Below are positions 1-12,300 of a stretch of 64,000 nt of DNA, piece after piece. This DNA comes from Gorsachius magnificus (Eukaryota; Chordata; Aves; Pelecaniformes; Ardeidae): positions 38,038,885 to 38,102,884 of the forward strand of contig CM067109.1 in NCBI GenBank assembly GCA_034008185.1, given 5' to 3'. The notes beneath the pieces were generated by a model. It saw only the letters and a program-made list of their open reading frames with translations. It was not told the DNA's origin and ran no database searches. A program made the position numbers and the translations under genes. Position 1 is the first letter of the stretch. Each line of letters begins with the position of its first letter.

Positions 1-115
1 CCTTCTCAGTGAGGAACCTTTTCCTAATGTCCAGTCTGAACTTCCCCTGATGCAGCTTCATTCCATCTCCTCATGTCCTGTCGCTCGTCACCAGAGAGAG
101 GAGATCAGCAGCTCT
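1..115 (-). mobile_element. CR1 LINE fragment (RT C-terminal coding part), cut by left edge
   Basis: Read on the minus strand, this gives the typical end of CR1 ORF2: a TSDRT-like block, then GMKLHQGKFRLDIRKRFLTE. The element is inverted relative to the window and continues past the left edge. It breaks off near 115, where unrelated GC-rich repeat-like sequence begins. Confidence 0.75.
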
Positions 116-330
116 GAGGTCAGGAAGGAATTTTTCCTCCCAGGGCAGATTTGCCCTGGTCCCCGGGGGTTTTCCACCTTCCTCTGCAGCACTCACTGAG
201 CACAGCCCCATGCCAGGGCTTCTCTGGGCCATTTAGCTAAGTGCCTGCCCACTGCTCTTGCAGCATGAAGACACTGCTGGTGCCCTGGATCTCTCAGGAG
301 CTGCCACTTTTCAGCTGTCCCTGCATTCAA
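111..330. repeat. Unclassified GC-rich interspersed-repeat-like segment
   Basis: The segment is GC-rich against its surroundings and contains a block (about 115-195: gaaggaatttttcctccc, then agggcagatt-like, then cccgggggtttt and ccttcctctgcagca) that I recall as recurring in bird genomes. I cannot name the family or its ends. It lies between a CR1 fragment and an LTR fragment, in keeping with a transposon cluster. Confidence 0.35.
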
Positions 331-424
331 TAACAGTGAAGTTTTCTCCTTGATCTGCGTTTGTGTCATGTGTGTGCTGGTCTCGGCCAGGGAGCCTTGT
401 CCTGCAGCTGTGCATGTACACTCT

Positions 425-652
425 ATTGGGTTTACATGGCAAGTTTGGGGGAGGTGGGGACGGACAGACCTGCGGGTGTTGCTTCTGTGAGAAGATGCCA
501 GAAGCTGCCCTCATGCTGGACAGAGCCAATTCCAGCCATGTCCAAGACAGACCCATCGCTGGCCAAAGCTGAGCCCGTCAGCAACGTTGCTAGTGCCTCT
601 GGGATAACATATTTAAGAAGGGGTAAAAACTGCTGCAGCAGCTATCCAGGTA
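425..652 (+). mobile_element. ERV LTR fragment, 5' (U3) part
   Basis: This segment aligns by eye with 28347-28530: gtttacatggcaag near the start, then cttctgtgagaaga, aaagctgagcc, and a shared block with ataacatatttaagaagggg (604-623), probably the promoter/TATA-like element. It stops shortly after this block, so the R/U5 part is missing. It is non-coding. I regard it as an avian ERVL-like LTR; the subfamily is not assigned. Confidence 0.65.
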
Positions 653-3600
653 TTGCATCGATTTTTTGAATGCCACTGCACATTAGTACATTTTCAGCTC
701 TGAGATGTTGAAACAAATTTTACATGCTGCAGAGAAGTCCTTATGTCCTTACTGTACTCCACCACGATGACGGTAAGGCAGCAGCAAAAGGAGCAGTCGC
801 CCGCTGTACCTGGGAGAGGCCTTCAGTAGCCTCAGTTGCTGCAAAGGACGAATTCTAGCCTAACCAAACAGCACTAATGAAACAGATGAATAGGAATGGC
901 CCAAAAACTCCTTTCAAGCACAAAGCAAGCATGTTAGCAGGTTTTGGCACCACAACGAAAATGAAGAAATTAAGCAACCTTTTTAAACTCCTCAAAGATT
1001 CTCAGATAACAGTCATTACCCTCCATAAAACTCAAGCATCTACAGGCTGCATTCACAACTGGGGCGTATTTGCACAACAAATGTATTTGTTTAATAAATA
1101 TGGAAATTAAAACACAACAGTTGGTATTTACTATGCATTTCTTACATGAACTACCATAGCTCATTTTTAAAATATATCGGATTTCTATTAAAGCTTGCAT
1201 CTGTTCCTGCTTCGATTACTTACACCAAGAAGTTTAACTCTTCAGGAAGCAGAGCAACATAAGAGCGGAGGACCTGCTTCTTCCCCTATAGTTTTTCCAT
1301 ACCCATCTGTAAAATTTTGTCACCACACTCTATTTATAAAGCCAGTTCAGCTTGCATGAGAACTGGAGCCTGGCACTACTTTAGGCAACAGTGACCAGCT
1401 ACTTGGTTCCATTTTAAAGCAGAGCATTTGTGACAGCTTCAGAAGCAATATACACAAATGCTGTTTGGGGTTCAACCCTACTGCACCTCTGGCTATCCTA
1501 CAGGACAAAACTTATTAATACTTAAACATCAGCATTAAGACTATCATGCATTTTACATAGGATGCTTTGGTTCCAACATGATTTCTTCATTGAGTCGCTG
1601 GCCAGCAAGGCACTTGCTTCCGTCTTATCTGAATTATTCATGAGGCATTCCCCTGTAGAAATCATCAACTTAACTGGAAGAATCATTCAACAGAACACTT
1701 CTGTCACATTTTATTTTTTCCCCTTTATTAAGTTCCAGTGTTAATGAAAAGCACTGCATTTTTTTTCTCTAAGAAAGAAATTGTGTATGAAGCATTTATT
1801 CATGAACATCCATTACCTGCTACGCATCAGAAACAGAACCTTGGACTAAAAGGTGGGAAATCGTTGGGCAGATGAAAAAGTTACTAAAAATCAGTGAATA
1901 ATTACAAATAGGTACATATGAATAACATTTTGATATACATACAATTTGATATAAATAACTATCTGCCAAACATCTACTTCTAGGAACTTGTAATTTTCTC
2001 AAAATAAAGGAACTACTATGATTGTAAATTCAGATGAACTTGTAAAGGGGATGAAAATCAGCTGTTGCCATTGAATAGACACGATTCATATAATTATTTC
2101 AGGAGGCTGACATTGTGCTATAATACTACAACTAGGTTTCCATCTTCTTTGGTTGCTTCAGCAATTTTGGAGGCAGAATATATGCAGTATTTTACAGACA
2201 AAACACCAAAGCTAACTGTAAAACTTGCACTGAATTCAATCCAAATCACCAAAATTTCATCCAAAGCTTCACAAAGGCAAAGTTCATACAGGACCTGTTT
2301 TTAGAATTTCAACAGAATATAAAGATGAAGACTGAGTTAGTTCTCTGAAAGGCTACAGAATTCACATTACAGTTTTTCTGACTTGAAAGTGCCAGTAAGT
2401 CAGAGAAGATGCAAATTACAGGGTATAAACTTTCTGATTCTATAACTCATACCTCTCTCCACATCCAATCCAATTCCTCCAATAATTTTTCCCCTGCTCC
2501 TGAATTTTAGGGCTACCTCAAAAAAAAAAAAAACCCCAAACCTCAGAAGCACCCAATTTCCTGTCCACCAACTTTGTTATCGCATTGAATTAGGTACCAT
2601 TTTGCAATGTACACACTGTAAAAACAACAACAGCAATTCAGATCAGTCTATGTCTGAGGTAAACAATGCTGCCAGATAAATGAATGCTTCTCTTGTTTGG
2701 TTTTCAAATATGCTTAACTTCCTCTTGCTGTAAAGCCGTTAAAAACTTTAGAGGGTATATCATAAATAAAAGGCTGCATCCATCCACAGATTCACTTTTA
2801 TAGTGGTAATATACAGTGTTACAACAACTTTGAGCAATACAATAGTCATGCCCCTTCTCCCTCTGTCTTTGAAGTGATACATGCCTCTAGAGACAGAGAG
2901 AAGGAACTGTTCTCTCCCCTGGAACAGAAGGGCTGTGATTTCCCTTGCATCTTGTGAAGGGCACATAAGCAAGGACGTCCCATTACCTGCTCCTAGGCAA
3001 GGTGTAAAATCTGGTCCTTAAAAGTTCGCTTTCATATTTGGTCCTTTATCATTGGACAAATATTGACTTTTTATTTTTTCCATTTCAAATAAATCCCTAG
3101 TGAACTGTAACTGCAATAGAAATTTATGTTCACACTGCGTTCTCCTTCCTCATATCAAAAGCATATAAGGCCCCAACAGTGCCAGAACAGCTCTGCAAAA
3201 TTTCATCTGCGACTCCACAGTGATGACAGGGTCAAAAAGGAAACATGACTGCTGTCTGAACAGAGAGGCAGGGATGATTTAGTTTTGCAGGCAGAGGTGT
3301 AAGTTCAGCCTGCACGGCTGAAGAATGTGAAACACTCTGATCACAGGGAGACCAGCAGCACGAATCCCGGAGAGGAGAACTGCTGGCTCTCTGGGGGGAG
3401 ACAGGTGAACAAAGCCACGCAGAACAAGAATCGCACAACTGTTTCAGGATCAACTGAGGTACGTGTTTGTCTACTACAAATGCCTACTCAAAGACAAAGA
3501 AAATGCCTTTGACTAAGGCAAGGGTCACAAACCATAAGTGCTCAATTTTTTTTGGCTAACACCAGCTGACTACCAGCACTTTCCATTAACAAATGCATTA

Positions 3601-6600
3601 CTGATACAATCCAGAATGAAACAGAATGACTGGTAAGATTCCAGTTCTGCATAACTTGATTACACTCAAATGGAAAAAAAAAAAACAAACATATGACACT
3701 ACTCCATAGACACTCACAGTGAAAAAGAAAATTCACATAACCTTTCTCGGGAAAATGATATAAATAATGTTTTAATCTAAACTTAGTATTCCTCACAATA
3801 TTGATTCCACATTTGGCATACACCAGTACATCCATCACTGACTCAAGACATCCTATCCAATCCCTGAAAAGAACAGGGAACTTGATTTTGTGTAAAGTTA
3901 AGATCCCTTAGAGGACTATTTCAAGTATAATAAAGTACCATAAATTGAAAAATTAATATACTACAGTATCACTTTTTCCTCATTACCTTCTGCTAGTAAT
4001 TACAGAAAAGATTCAAATGTAATGTAAATGACCTCAATTCTGCAAGTGCTTAATCACAACCAGTATATGACCCATTTCTCAGCACATCCATTTAAAAATG
4101 TATAAAAAAGCATATAAAAAAACCACTAGAAATTTACTATTGCTTTTATCTAGATATCTGCAATATATATGTATGACTGTTCTGTCAACAAAAGGAAAAC
4201 AAGGAACTAACCCCACCTTTTTTTCATAGAAATTTAATTTTACTTTTAAAACCTATTTAAAAGATAACTTGTAATAATTACTTATGTATTTTGCAAACAC
4301 ATAATCTATATTTACATGCATGTATATATGCAAATGGTTAATGTATTGTTAATTTGCAAAATATTCTAAGTTGTTCCATTCCACTAACACATAGATATGT
4401 TGCAATGTGCTTTAAATCTTTTGTACATACTCTTTGATACACCCCTTTATTGACAGTAAATCCTAGTATTCAAGCCCAAAAGAATCTTTCATATTCCAGA
4501 TAAAGTCCCAGTTTCAGTTCAGCTATGAAAGCTAAAATATGTTACCTGTCCTTATGGACACAGTAGGCCACAGCATAGCATATGGTCTGTTATAGCTACT
4601 GAGGTTTTTAATTATTACTTACATGGGCAGAGAGAACAGTTCAAAGCTACTTCCAACTGAGCATCTGCTGCCTCTTACGTCCACGACAGAAGATGTGCAG
4701 TACCTGGTCCAACCAGATCAAGTGGTGTATATACATCAACTTAAGCCATAACTGTGCTGCAGGCATTGCTGCCCCATAGGTATAGCAATTCTTCTGTTGC
4801 TTAGTGATAAAACTACCTTCTCACACAGAAAAGCAGTTAGCATCTTTTATGAAACACAAAGGGATCCAAAGAAATACTTAGTCAATCTCAATTCAGTAAA
4901 ACAAAGCAGCTGCCCTAGGACATACTCCACAACCAAGTCAAACTGTTAGGACAATCCTGGTATTAAGCGAACACCGAGCCATAGTGATGACTATCAAGCT
5001 TTAGAGCAGCCGTGGCCTAGCAACAGAAGCAACTTTTATCCAAGTCTCTTACCCAGCTTCTTAAAAGAGACCTTTCCCTCCATCCCCGCTCATTACTTGC
5101 CCATCATCTGTCCTCCACGACACAAGCAGCTGCTCTCAGGACATGAAGTGATGGGGCTTTGGAGGGATTGCCACGAGGGACATAAGGAACAAGCCTGGTA
5201 AAACCCTACAGTGTGGGTTCTGTAGCAGGGAGATGAGGAATGGCTGCATGGGAACAGAACCAGCTTTTTTTTTTGGTGTTTGTTTTTTATTTTTAACTTG
5301 AGTACAACTATTTTGGGAAGGAAAAAATGTGGGTGAGATACAGGATGTCTAGATCATTACTCCTAGCAGGGCACTGAGCTGGAGATGCAGCACTTGGGGG
5401 GATGCCAGAGTGTGGGAAGATGTGGGTATCTATGGGGTAGCAAGCAGGAGTCAGCCACTGCTGCAGAAAGTGAGAAGGGAGCTCTGAAACGGAAATGCTT
5501 GAGAAACTGCCAAAGCAATTCAGTCTTCACGAAGGTTTCAGTGAATAACAAAGGAAAGTTCTTCTTCAAAGGGCATAGGGAAAGCCACATCTCTTCATTA
5601 ACTGACTGAATAGTGTTAAAAAGGCACAGAAACGGACTAGGCTTAGCTCTTCATGATACCAGCACATGCAAACACATTCAGTTCTGTAGAGACGCAGTGG
5701 CACAAGATCACAGCAAATCAGATCTTTTATTGCTCCGAAGCAGAAACAAATACATAATTTATGTGTATTCATGTATGTAAGCATAATAAACACAAACCTC
5801 AGGAAAAAAGCATGAACGAGTATCCCTTTAAAAAAGTTCAGTTTTTAATTAAATTTGGAAACAAGCAGGGAAGTAATAGAAATTATGCAGCATAAACAAT
5901 TTTTTATCTAATGTAACAGTTGAGAAGAAACTCCTTGGTCTTAAAATAATTTTTGCCCCTTTTGAAGTCAGTTGAAAAGTTTTTTTTTAATTTAAAGAAA
6001 AACTAATAAAGGAGTAATTCCTTAGTAACACCATCTTCCAGCTGGAATTCAAATGGTGTTATGAGGCAATGAAAGTAAAATCTTGAAGAAAAATAAATTT
6101 ATGTTTGTCCTGAGTGTCTCTTCACTTTTAATTTGAAAGCTTTCTAAACAAAAGGTGTGCAGAAGGTTGTGTTCTTATTCTGAAACCTCTCTAGCTTTTT
6201 CTTTTTTCTTAAACTTTGTCTTACATTATGAAAATATGGGGACTTAACAACACCTGCCTTTGTAAAATTTTTACGTGTGTACATGTGTTCAAAAGCCTGT
6301 TATCCATGTCACCAGTTCCCCAAAGTGTGACACAGTGGCACACGGAAGGCAGATTTCATTTTGGTAGCAATATTTGGAAGTACAAAGTGGACAAGGACAA
6401 AGGACCAAACATTAGAAGCAAACACATTCCTTTCTTTTTAATCAATATCTTGTTAGACTGGTGGGTTTGACTCATTAATCTTTTGGCAAGTGCAAAATGA
6501 AACAGATTGACCATTACAGCAAAAAATGAAATTGCAAATTAAACTCATTCTAATGAAATTGCTAGCAAAGAGTGCTACTTCATCATGCACAAGAAGAGTT

Positions 6601-9121
6601 TGGATTTCGGAGCTCTTGCTTCTTTCAGGTAATGTATTTAGATGTAAATCCTGAATCCAAAACATCTGAAAAAAACCTTTCTAAACTATTCCTCCTACAT
6701 TGTGTGTATTTTTAAAGCCATGTAAGTTCCACCAAAAAAGTAAAAAAGGATTGCATTTTGTGTTTACTAGCTTTGAACAAATCTGAAATTGAACTTCCTA
6801 TGACTGCTGTGTTGCATCTAAATGATCACTGTATTATAGCTGAGATGGGACATACAAAAAACTCAAAAAATAACATGCCTGGAGGTTTGCAGTGAATTGG
6901 CTTTCGTTTCCTCAGCAACTGCTGCATAGTGATTGATCTACTACTGTACACACAGGAAATTAGCAATTAAAGGCTTCTAGGCATCCAGCATTAGATCCTA
7001 CAAATCCTGTTAACCACAGGAGCAAAATTAGAAGAACAAGAGGAATGAACAAAACTAAAAAGTGCTTATTGTAAGCTGTATGGAATTTGTCCTTTGCTGA
7101 AAAACATGAAAACTCTGCACAGACTGCACGCACAAGAGTATTTAATGCAGGATTATAACTCAAGACAACTATTTCTCTGATCCTGTAATTCTAAGGCATT
7201 TTGCAGATGTCTGTGAATCCCAGGATGCAATACAAGTTTCTTTCTGTTCTCCATAATATAAACTCACATTTTATGAAAAGACACGTTTAACCTTCTGTCT
7301 AGGAAAATAATCTTCATAATGGAGGTTGAAAGATGAATCTGAAACGAGGTAAACTAAATTAATGATGAACATCGTTCATATATGTAAATATGGCATTAAC
7401 AGCAAAGCCTAACTGATACCCTCATTTCCTTAAGGAATGCTTGGACCATGTCTCAGAGCGCAGGGGAAACAGATTCCCAGCCCAGCGCAAGCCTTGCCAG
7501 CCCCAGAACTGGAGGCAGCATCACACACAAACCTGCACATCCAAGTTGCACACAACTGCAACTTCAGACTCCAAGCCAGCCTGGAGATTGCTGCACTGTG
7601 CTTCTCCACAGGAATAAACATGCCCTTTCTGTTGTTCCAATGGGAACAAAAGTGCATCTACACTATCATTAATCACATGAGACTGTTTTGTTTCAGATTT
7701 GTCAAAACTAATTCAGGTTTGCTGAATTTAGCGACAGATACAGGATTTATCTAGACCAGGAGAAGAGAAAAAGGTTATATAAACTTTGCTAACATAGCCA
7801 GACAAATTAAATTGTTAATCCATGCCTAAACAAAAGGTCACTATTAGCTCAGGGTTAACTAAAACTTCTTAGCTAATCTCTGACCTAATTTTGACCCCTC
7901 TTGTTAATTGCAGAAATGCTTTCAGTTAATATATTGGTTTGCTGTGTTTACACCCCCCACTTCTGCAGTTTCTTGCCTTGCAGCTCATAAATTAAAGACA
8001 AAATATCTTTTTCTATGACTAATTAGTACCCAATTAACTCCATGTTGTTGCCTACAGTGGAACCGATAGTAAAGACAAACATTAAGCATTTTAATCTGTT
8101 TCACAAAGGAGGCATTTATGAACATGAAGAAAGGCACATCAAAACCTTTATTTCACTTTTTTCCTCCAGATCATAAAAGTCACAAAGCTTGTAAAAATAC
8201 CCAATTCCGCCGCTTCTAGCGGTTCCCATTAGAAAGAGGTACAGTTATATCACTGTTAGAAGAGAAGAACTAATTAAAGAACACGTGTAAATCTAATGGA
8301 TCTGCAATCATGTTAGTAGATTGTATCCAGACATAATCATTTGTCACTGCATCATACTTCTTACAGAGCTGTTTCCACTGGGTTTGTTTAACTCCTTTAG
8401 TATCATAACCATGGTACGTCAGGGTATGGGTATGGCGTATGCATATCCATAAAACATCCCCTTCTGCGGATGAGTAGTTTTTGCTCAAGTAAAAGTGAAG
8501 CACCTGAGTTATAATTCCACAATGCATTTCTCTACATTCATAGGTTATTTTAAGTCAGAAGTGATCAGGTTCTGGTAAAAACATATGCAGGCTTAATTTA
8601 AAAATTAAGTCTGAGAAAGAAACTAAACCCAACCGCATTGTAAAATGTATATAAATTTAAAGGAATTCTAATAATGTAAGAAATAAAAATCTCAAAGTTA
8701 AAAAGAACTATACAAATAGCATGCCTTATGTTCATCTGAACTAAGTAATATAAGGAATTACAGTTTGAAAACCTACTGTAATTAGATACTGAAGTTAAAA
8801 TGCTCAGCAGAAATTCAATATACTTCTAAATGCTGAAGCCTTACCGTTCCATTACATTCATATTCCTTGTCTTTTTGTACTGATAAAAGCTTCTCCAAAG
8901 TAAATTTATCCAGTCATATTGAGGATCATACTTGTCACCTAAGAGATAATATAACTCTAAATTATGCTGAGAGTTTTCTTTTTCTTTTCTATAGGAAATG
9001 AGAATGATCTTCCATCATCTGAACAAAGGCACCTGGCCTACTGCAAAAATGAAAAAGCTTGTCCATTACTGTTTGTCACATTGGTAGATAAACTCTTGCC
9101 TATGAAGGGCCTAAAAGTTGT
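653..9121. other. DTWD2 downstream flank, no gene seen
   Basis: This is AT-rich sequence downstream of DTWD2, apart from slightly GC-richer patches near 5.1-5.5 kb and 7.44-7.62 kb. The open frames are short (at most about 105 codons) and lack splice signals or recognisable motifs. An A-run lies at 2520-2533. It may include distal DTWD2 3' UTR, which cannot be settled here. Confidence 0.6.
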
Positions 9122-9217
9122 TTTATTACAGTACAGTCAACTGTTTGGATCAAATCCAGATTCATATTCATTTGCTAGCTGCAAATAAATACCACTGTAC
9201 TGTCAGTACAGTTTTCT
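9122..9217 (-). terminator. DTWD2: DTWD2 proximal 3' UTR with candidate poly(A) signal AATAAA
   Basis: The minus-strand hexamer AATAAA (plus tttatt at 9122-9127) lies 90 nt past the stop codon. It would place cleavage near 9095-9112, and the sequence past that has a TG-containing stretch near 9080. The interval also holds a 19-nt palindrome (9194-9212) and a third copy of its arm beside the hexamer. Longer 3' UTRs ending at more distant tttatt sites (for example 8147-8152) cannot be excluded without transcript data. Confidence 0.5.
9194..9212 (-). repeat. Perfect 9-bp inverted repeat just past the DTWD2 stop
   Basis: On the minus strand this reads ACTGTACTG, one A, then CAGTACAGT, a perfect palindrome around a single base. 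It starts 5 nt after the TAA. As RNA it could form a short stem with a 3-nt loop. The first arm recurs at 9129-9137, touching the AATAAA candidate. Confidence 0.85.
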
Positions 9218-9388
9218 TTATATTTTAACATTATTCACCAAAAGCTCCATTCTTCTGAGTTTGCGCTTATTCTTTGGCATTGGTTTGTCATATAAGCCAT
9301 TTTTGAGAAGATGCTCCTTGCTGTGATGGATCTGGGCACCATGCTGAAGCTGGAAAGAACATAAGGCTTGAAGTGGACGGAGTATAGT
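9218..9388 (-). CDS. DTWD2: DTWD2 last coding exon and stop codon
   Basis: This 171-bp terminal coding exon holds 56 codons plus TAA (9218-9220). It starts [17 protein letters not shown] and ends with a very basic stretch, [12 protein letters not shown], followed by [10 protein letters not shown]. The acceptor is CTTTCTGCAG behind a pyrimidine-rich tract (minus strand, about 9391-9435; ct at 9389-9390 on the plus strand). Phase 0 matches the upstream exon. The basic tail could act as a nuclear localisation or RNA-contact segment; that is inference from composition. This C-terminal extension beyond the DTW domain helps to separate DTWD2 from DTWD1. Adding the four exons gives 186 residues with no disabling change. 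Confidence 0.94.
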   Translation of the reverse strand, partial: TILRPLQALCSFQLQHGAQIHHSKEHLLKNGLYDKPMPKNKRKLRRMELLVNNVKI

Positions 9389-12300
9389 CTGCAGAAAGAT
9401 GAAAGGGTGGGGGAGACAAAAACCCCAACCTTTTAGTAAGCTATTTTAGACACCTCAATTATTCCAGGTTTTGTATTTAAGGACTACTTAGAAATGCTGA
9501 TAAAATATAATTTGGATCATAAATGCTGATAAAATATAACCTATGGAGACACAGAGGGCACAGCTGAGTAAGAGATGTACTGAAAAGAAGCCACATAGCA
9601 GACATACACCCACCTACCTGCTGTCGTCCCTTACCCCTTCCTTGGACCCATCCCCTGACTCCAGCCCCAGCGACATTACTGTAAGTTATGGCTTTAACTT
9701 GACCTTAGCAATGGACTATGATCAATTATTGTGGGTCAGCCAACAAGCTGTAATAAAGTAAGTAACAATAAATAAGCTGTTTCTGCTTACATGAAAATAC
9801 CTTGGGGCAGGGTTTTAGAAAGAGAGGAGGGACTCATGATCAAGGCAGCTGGACTGCTGTACTGGAGACTGGACTGCATCCCTGCTTCTGCCCAGCAATA
9901 TTATGTAGGACTAATGAAGCCACAAAGACCAAATTTATCTCAAGTGGTTCCTAATTGTACATTCTTAATTTTCTGGTTGCCTGCCTCAGCATCACGGGGC
10001 CTCATGTGCAGATGCGTAAAGCAATCACAGATGCAACTGCAGGCAGCAGGAGCTGAGTTTCAACGAAGTAAAATGTGACTCCTCTAAGCACACAGGAAAA
10101 TCAAGTGACTTATACTGGGCATCAAACTAAGTGCCCATTTTTAACCTCCATGGCTTTCAACTTCAGTTCCCCATCTTATACGCTGGGAATAGTGCTCATT
10201 TAATTCTGAGAGGGTATAAAAAAGTGCACCAATGTTTATGAAGCTCTTGGCTGTTGCAACATTTATAGAAGCACCTTTGAGAAACTGATAATTTTGTCTT
10301 TGAAAAGCAGGCTGGGCCAATTCTGAGTGGTAGGGATAAAACAGAATACAGGACTGGGAATTGTAGACACTAACAAAACATTCACCCTGGACCTGAATAA
10401 GACAGAAAACTTGATGAAGGAAAAATATGCCAATGTTGTCCTAGCACAACAAAGGAAAAAGTAAATATACAAACCCCACTTTAATTTCAGTATTTCTGAT
10501 TTTTCATGGGTTTAAATTCTACAAAAAATAAAAATAAAAAATAATTGACTTCTTTTAACACAAAAGCATATGATAACCACACTGTCATAAAGGAGTCACA
10601 AGTTTCTAGAACAGTTTCTTTATACAGAGTTCCAATTTCTGAGCCATAGTTTCTTGTGTGGCCACACACTTTGTCCCAGTCTGGTTCTAAATGTAGTTGA
10701 TTTAATGTTGAAGTGACTCTTTAGTGTCACAGAGGCAAACACAGGGGTGGCATATTCTACACTATGCCACTTCCAGAAGTAATTTTTGACCTGGGAACCT
10801 TTTTTAGTAGGTGGAGGTCAGGTATCAAAACACTCATTATCTCATGGAGAGGGATATGAGCATCCCAGGGTGGAGTCTACAACATAGTGAATACATGGAT
10901 GAGCTTTAAACCTCTTTCACATACCCTTCTGTACTACATTTTGGGCGCACAATCAGACTGCAGGTCTATGTTGCAAAACTACTCATAGGTCTTTTTCAAA
11001 AGGCTTATTAAATTGGTATTACTAACGTCAGCAACAAAAGATTAAGGAGGCCATTATCTTAATAACCTCTTCCATCACAGACTAGTGGGATCACAACTTG
11101 CAAGGAAAAGGCTAATGTCCAATTAGTATTCTTTGACCTGGGATAAACTTAAACTCAAGAACTGTTAAATCCCAAATTCCTCAAATGACATGTAAGAGTT
11201 GTGAGCTGGCTGGTAGGAGGACATAACCCAGGGGGTTGCATTCCATGGCTGCAGGAGTGCGGGAGGTCAGTGGGACAGGCTTACAAAAGCATTTTATCCG
11301 AGCTAGCTGCGAGGAGGTGTTCAGATCACCTCTGCTGCGTAGTTTTTGCAGAACATAACTTACTACTCAATTGCCTGTCTCCAACTGGATCAATTTCTGG
11401 GGTTTTGAGAGTCAAAGATCACCTTGCTGTGCGTTGACTTCAGAGGATCTTTTAAAAATACAGATCAATTAAAAAAGATAATTGTTATTTGACTTCAGTA
11501 TATATTCTGAGACCAACACATACTAAAAAGGAAATCAATTCTACCTGACTGCTAACTAAAACTTTTCGGAGTCTAGCACCAGTTATTCTCAATAACATTT
11601 GTCAGCCCTGTAATTTTAAATTCAGATCTTAACTGAAGAAGTCAACCATACATTTTAAGGTAGTTAAATACTTTAATATCTTATGTAAGAGAGACAGAAA
11701 CTTCACAGATACTAATCTCCAAATTTTCTTAAGTTTCTCCCATCTTGGAAATACTCTTCCTTTTTAACAAGTTGTATCCAAGGTTATTTTAGAAATTTCC
11801 AAGAGCCTCAACTGACAGTACCTGAAGTAATACTATTCCCCACTATTAAAATATGAAGAGACTGGTGAAAATATCTGAATATTTCTATGACATTTTTGTT
11901 CTCAACTGAAATAAAAAAACATTTTAAGGTGTGCATACATATACACCATCTCCTAACATCTGTTATAGATTTAAAAGTAATAAACTCTCCTGATTTTAAT
12001 TGGCTCCAGGTTTTATCTACCATTAGGGAAAAGCACAAGAAAGTTGATGGCACAAAGCCTTCAAGACCCAGCACAAAAATTTCTTTCCAAACACTGCTTG
12101 CCACATTATTCAGTACCAATGAATCACTAATCAACTAAATAATCATCATGTTTTTCAGGCTTCATGAAAATCAGACATCAGAGTGATTATAGGCTATAAT
12201 CCCTGCCAAGTCTACCAGTATCTTCCTTTGCTACAAAATACTAATAATACTTTAGACTGTGTATAACTTCGGTAAAATAAGAGTGCAACATGTAAATTCC

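Noticed and set aside
7437..7672. GC-richer patch with three overlapping frames
   Set aside because: No splice sites or known motif; the frames on both strands arise from composition.
8270..8527. 85-codon minus-strand frame past the DTWD2 stop
   Set aside because: It looked protein-like at first, but I found no family, no matching splice pair and no start context. DTWD2 already ends at 9218 with the expected C-terminus.
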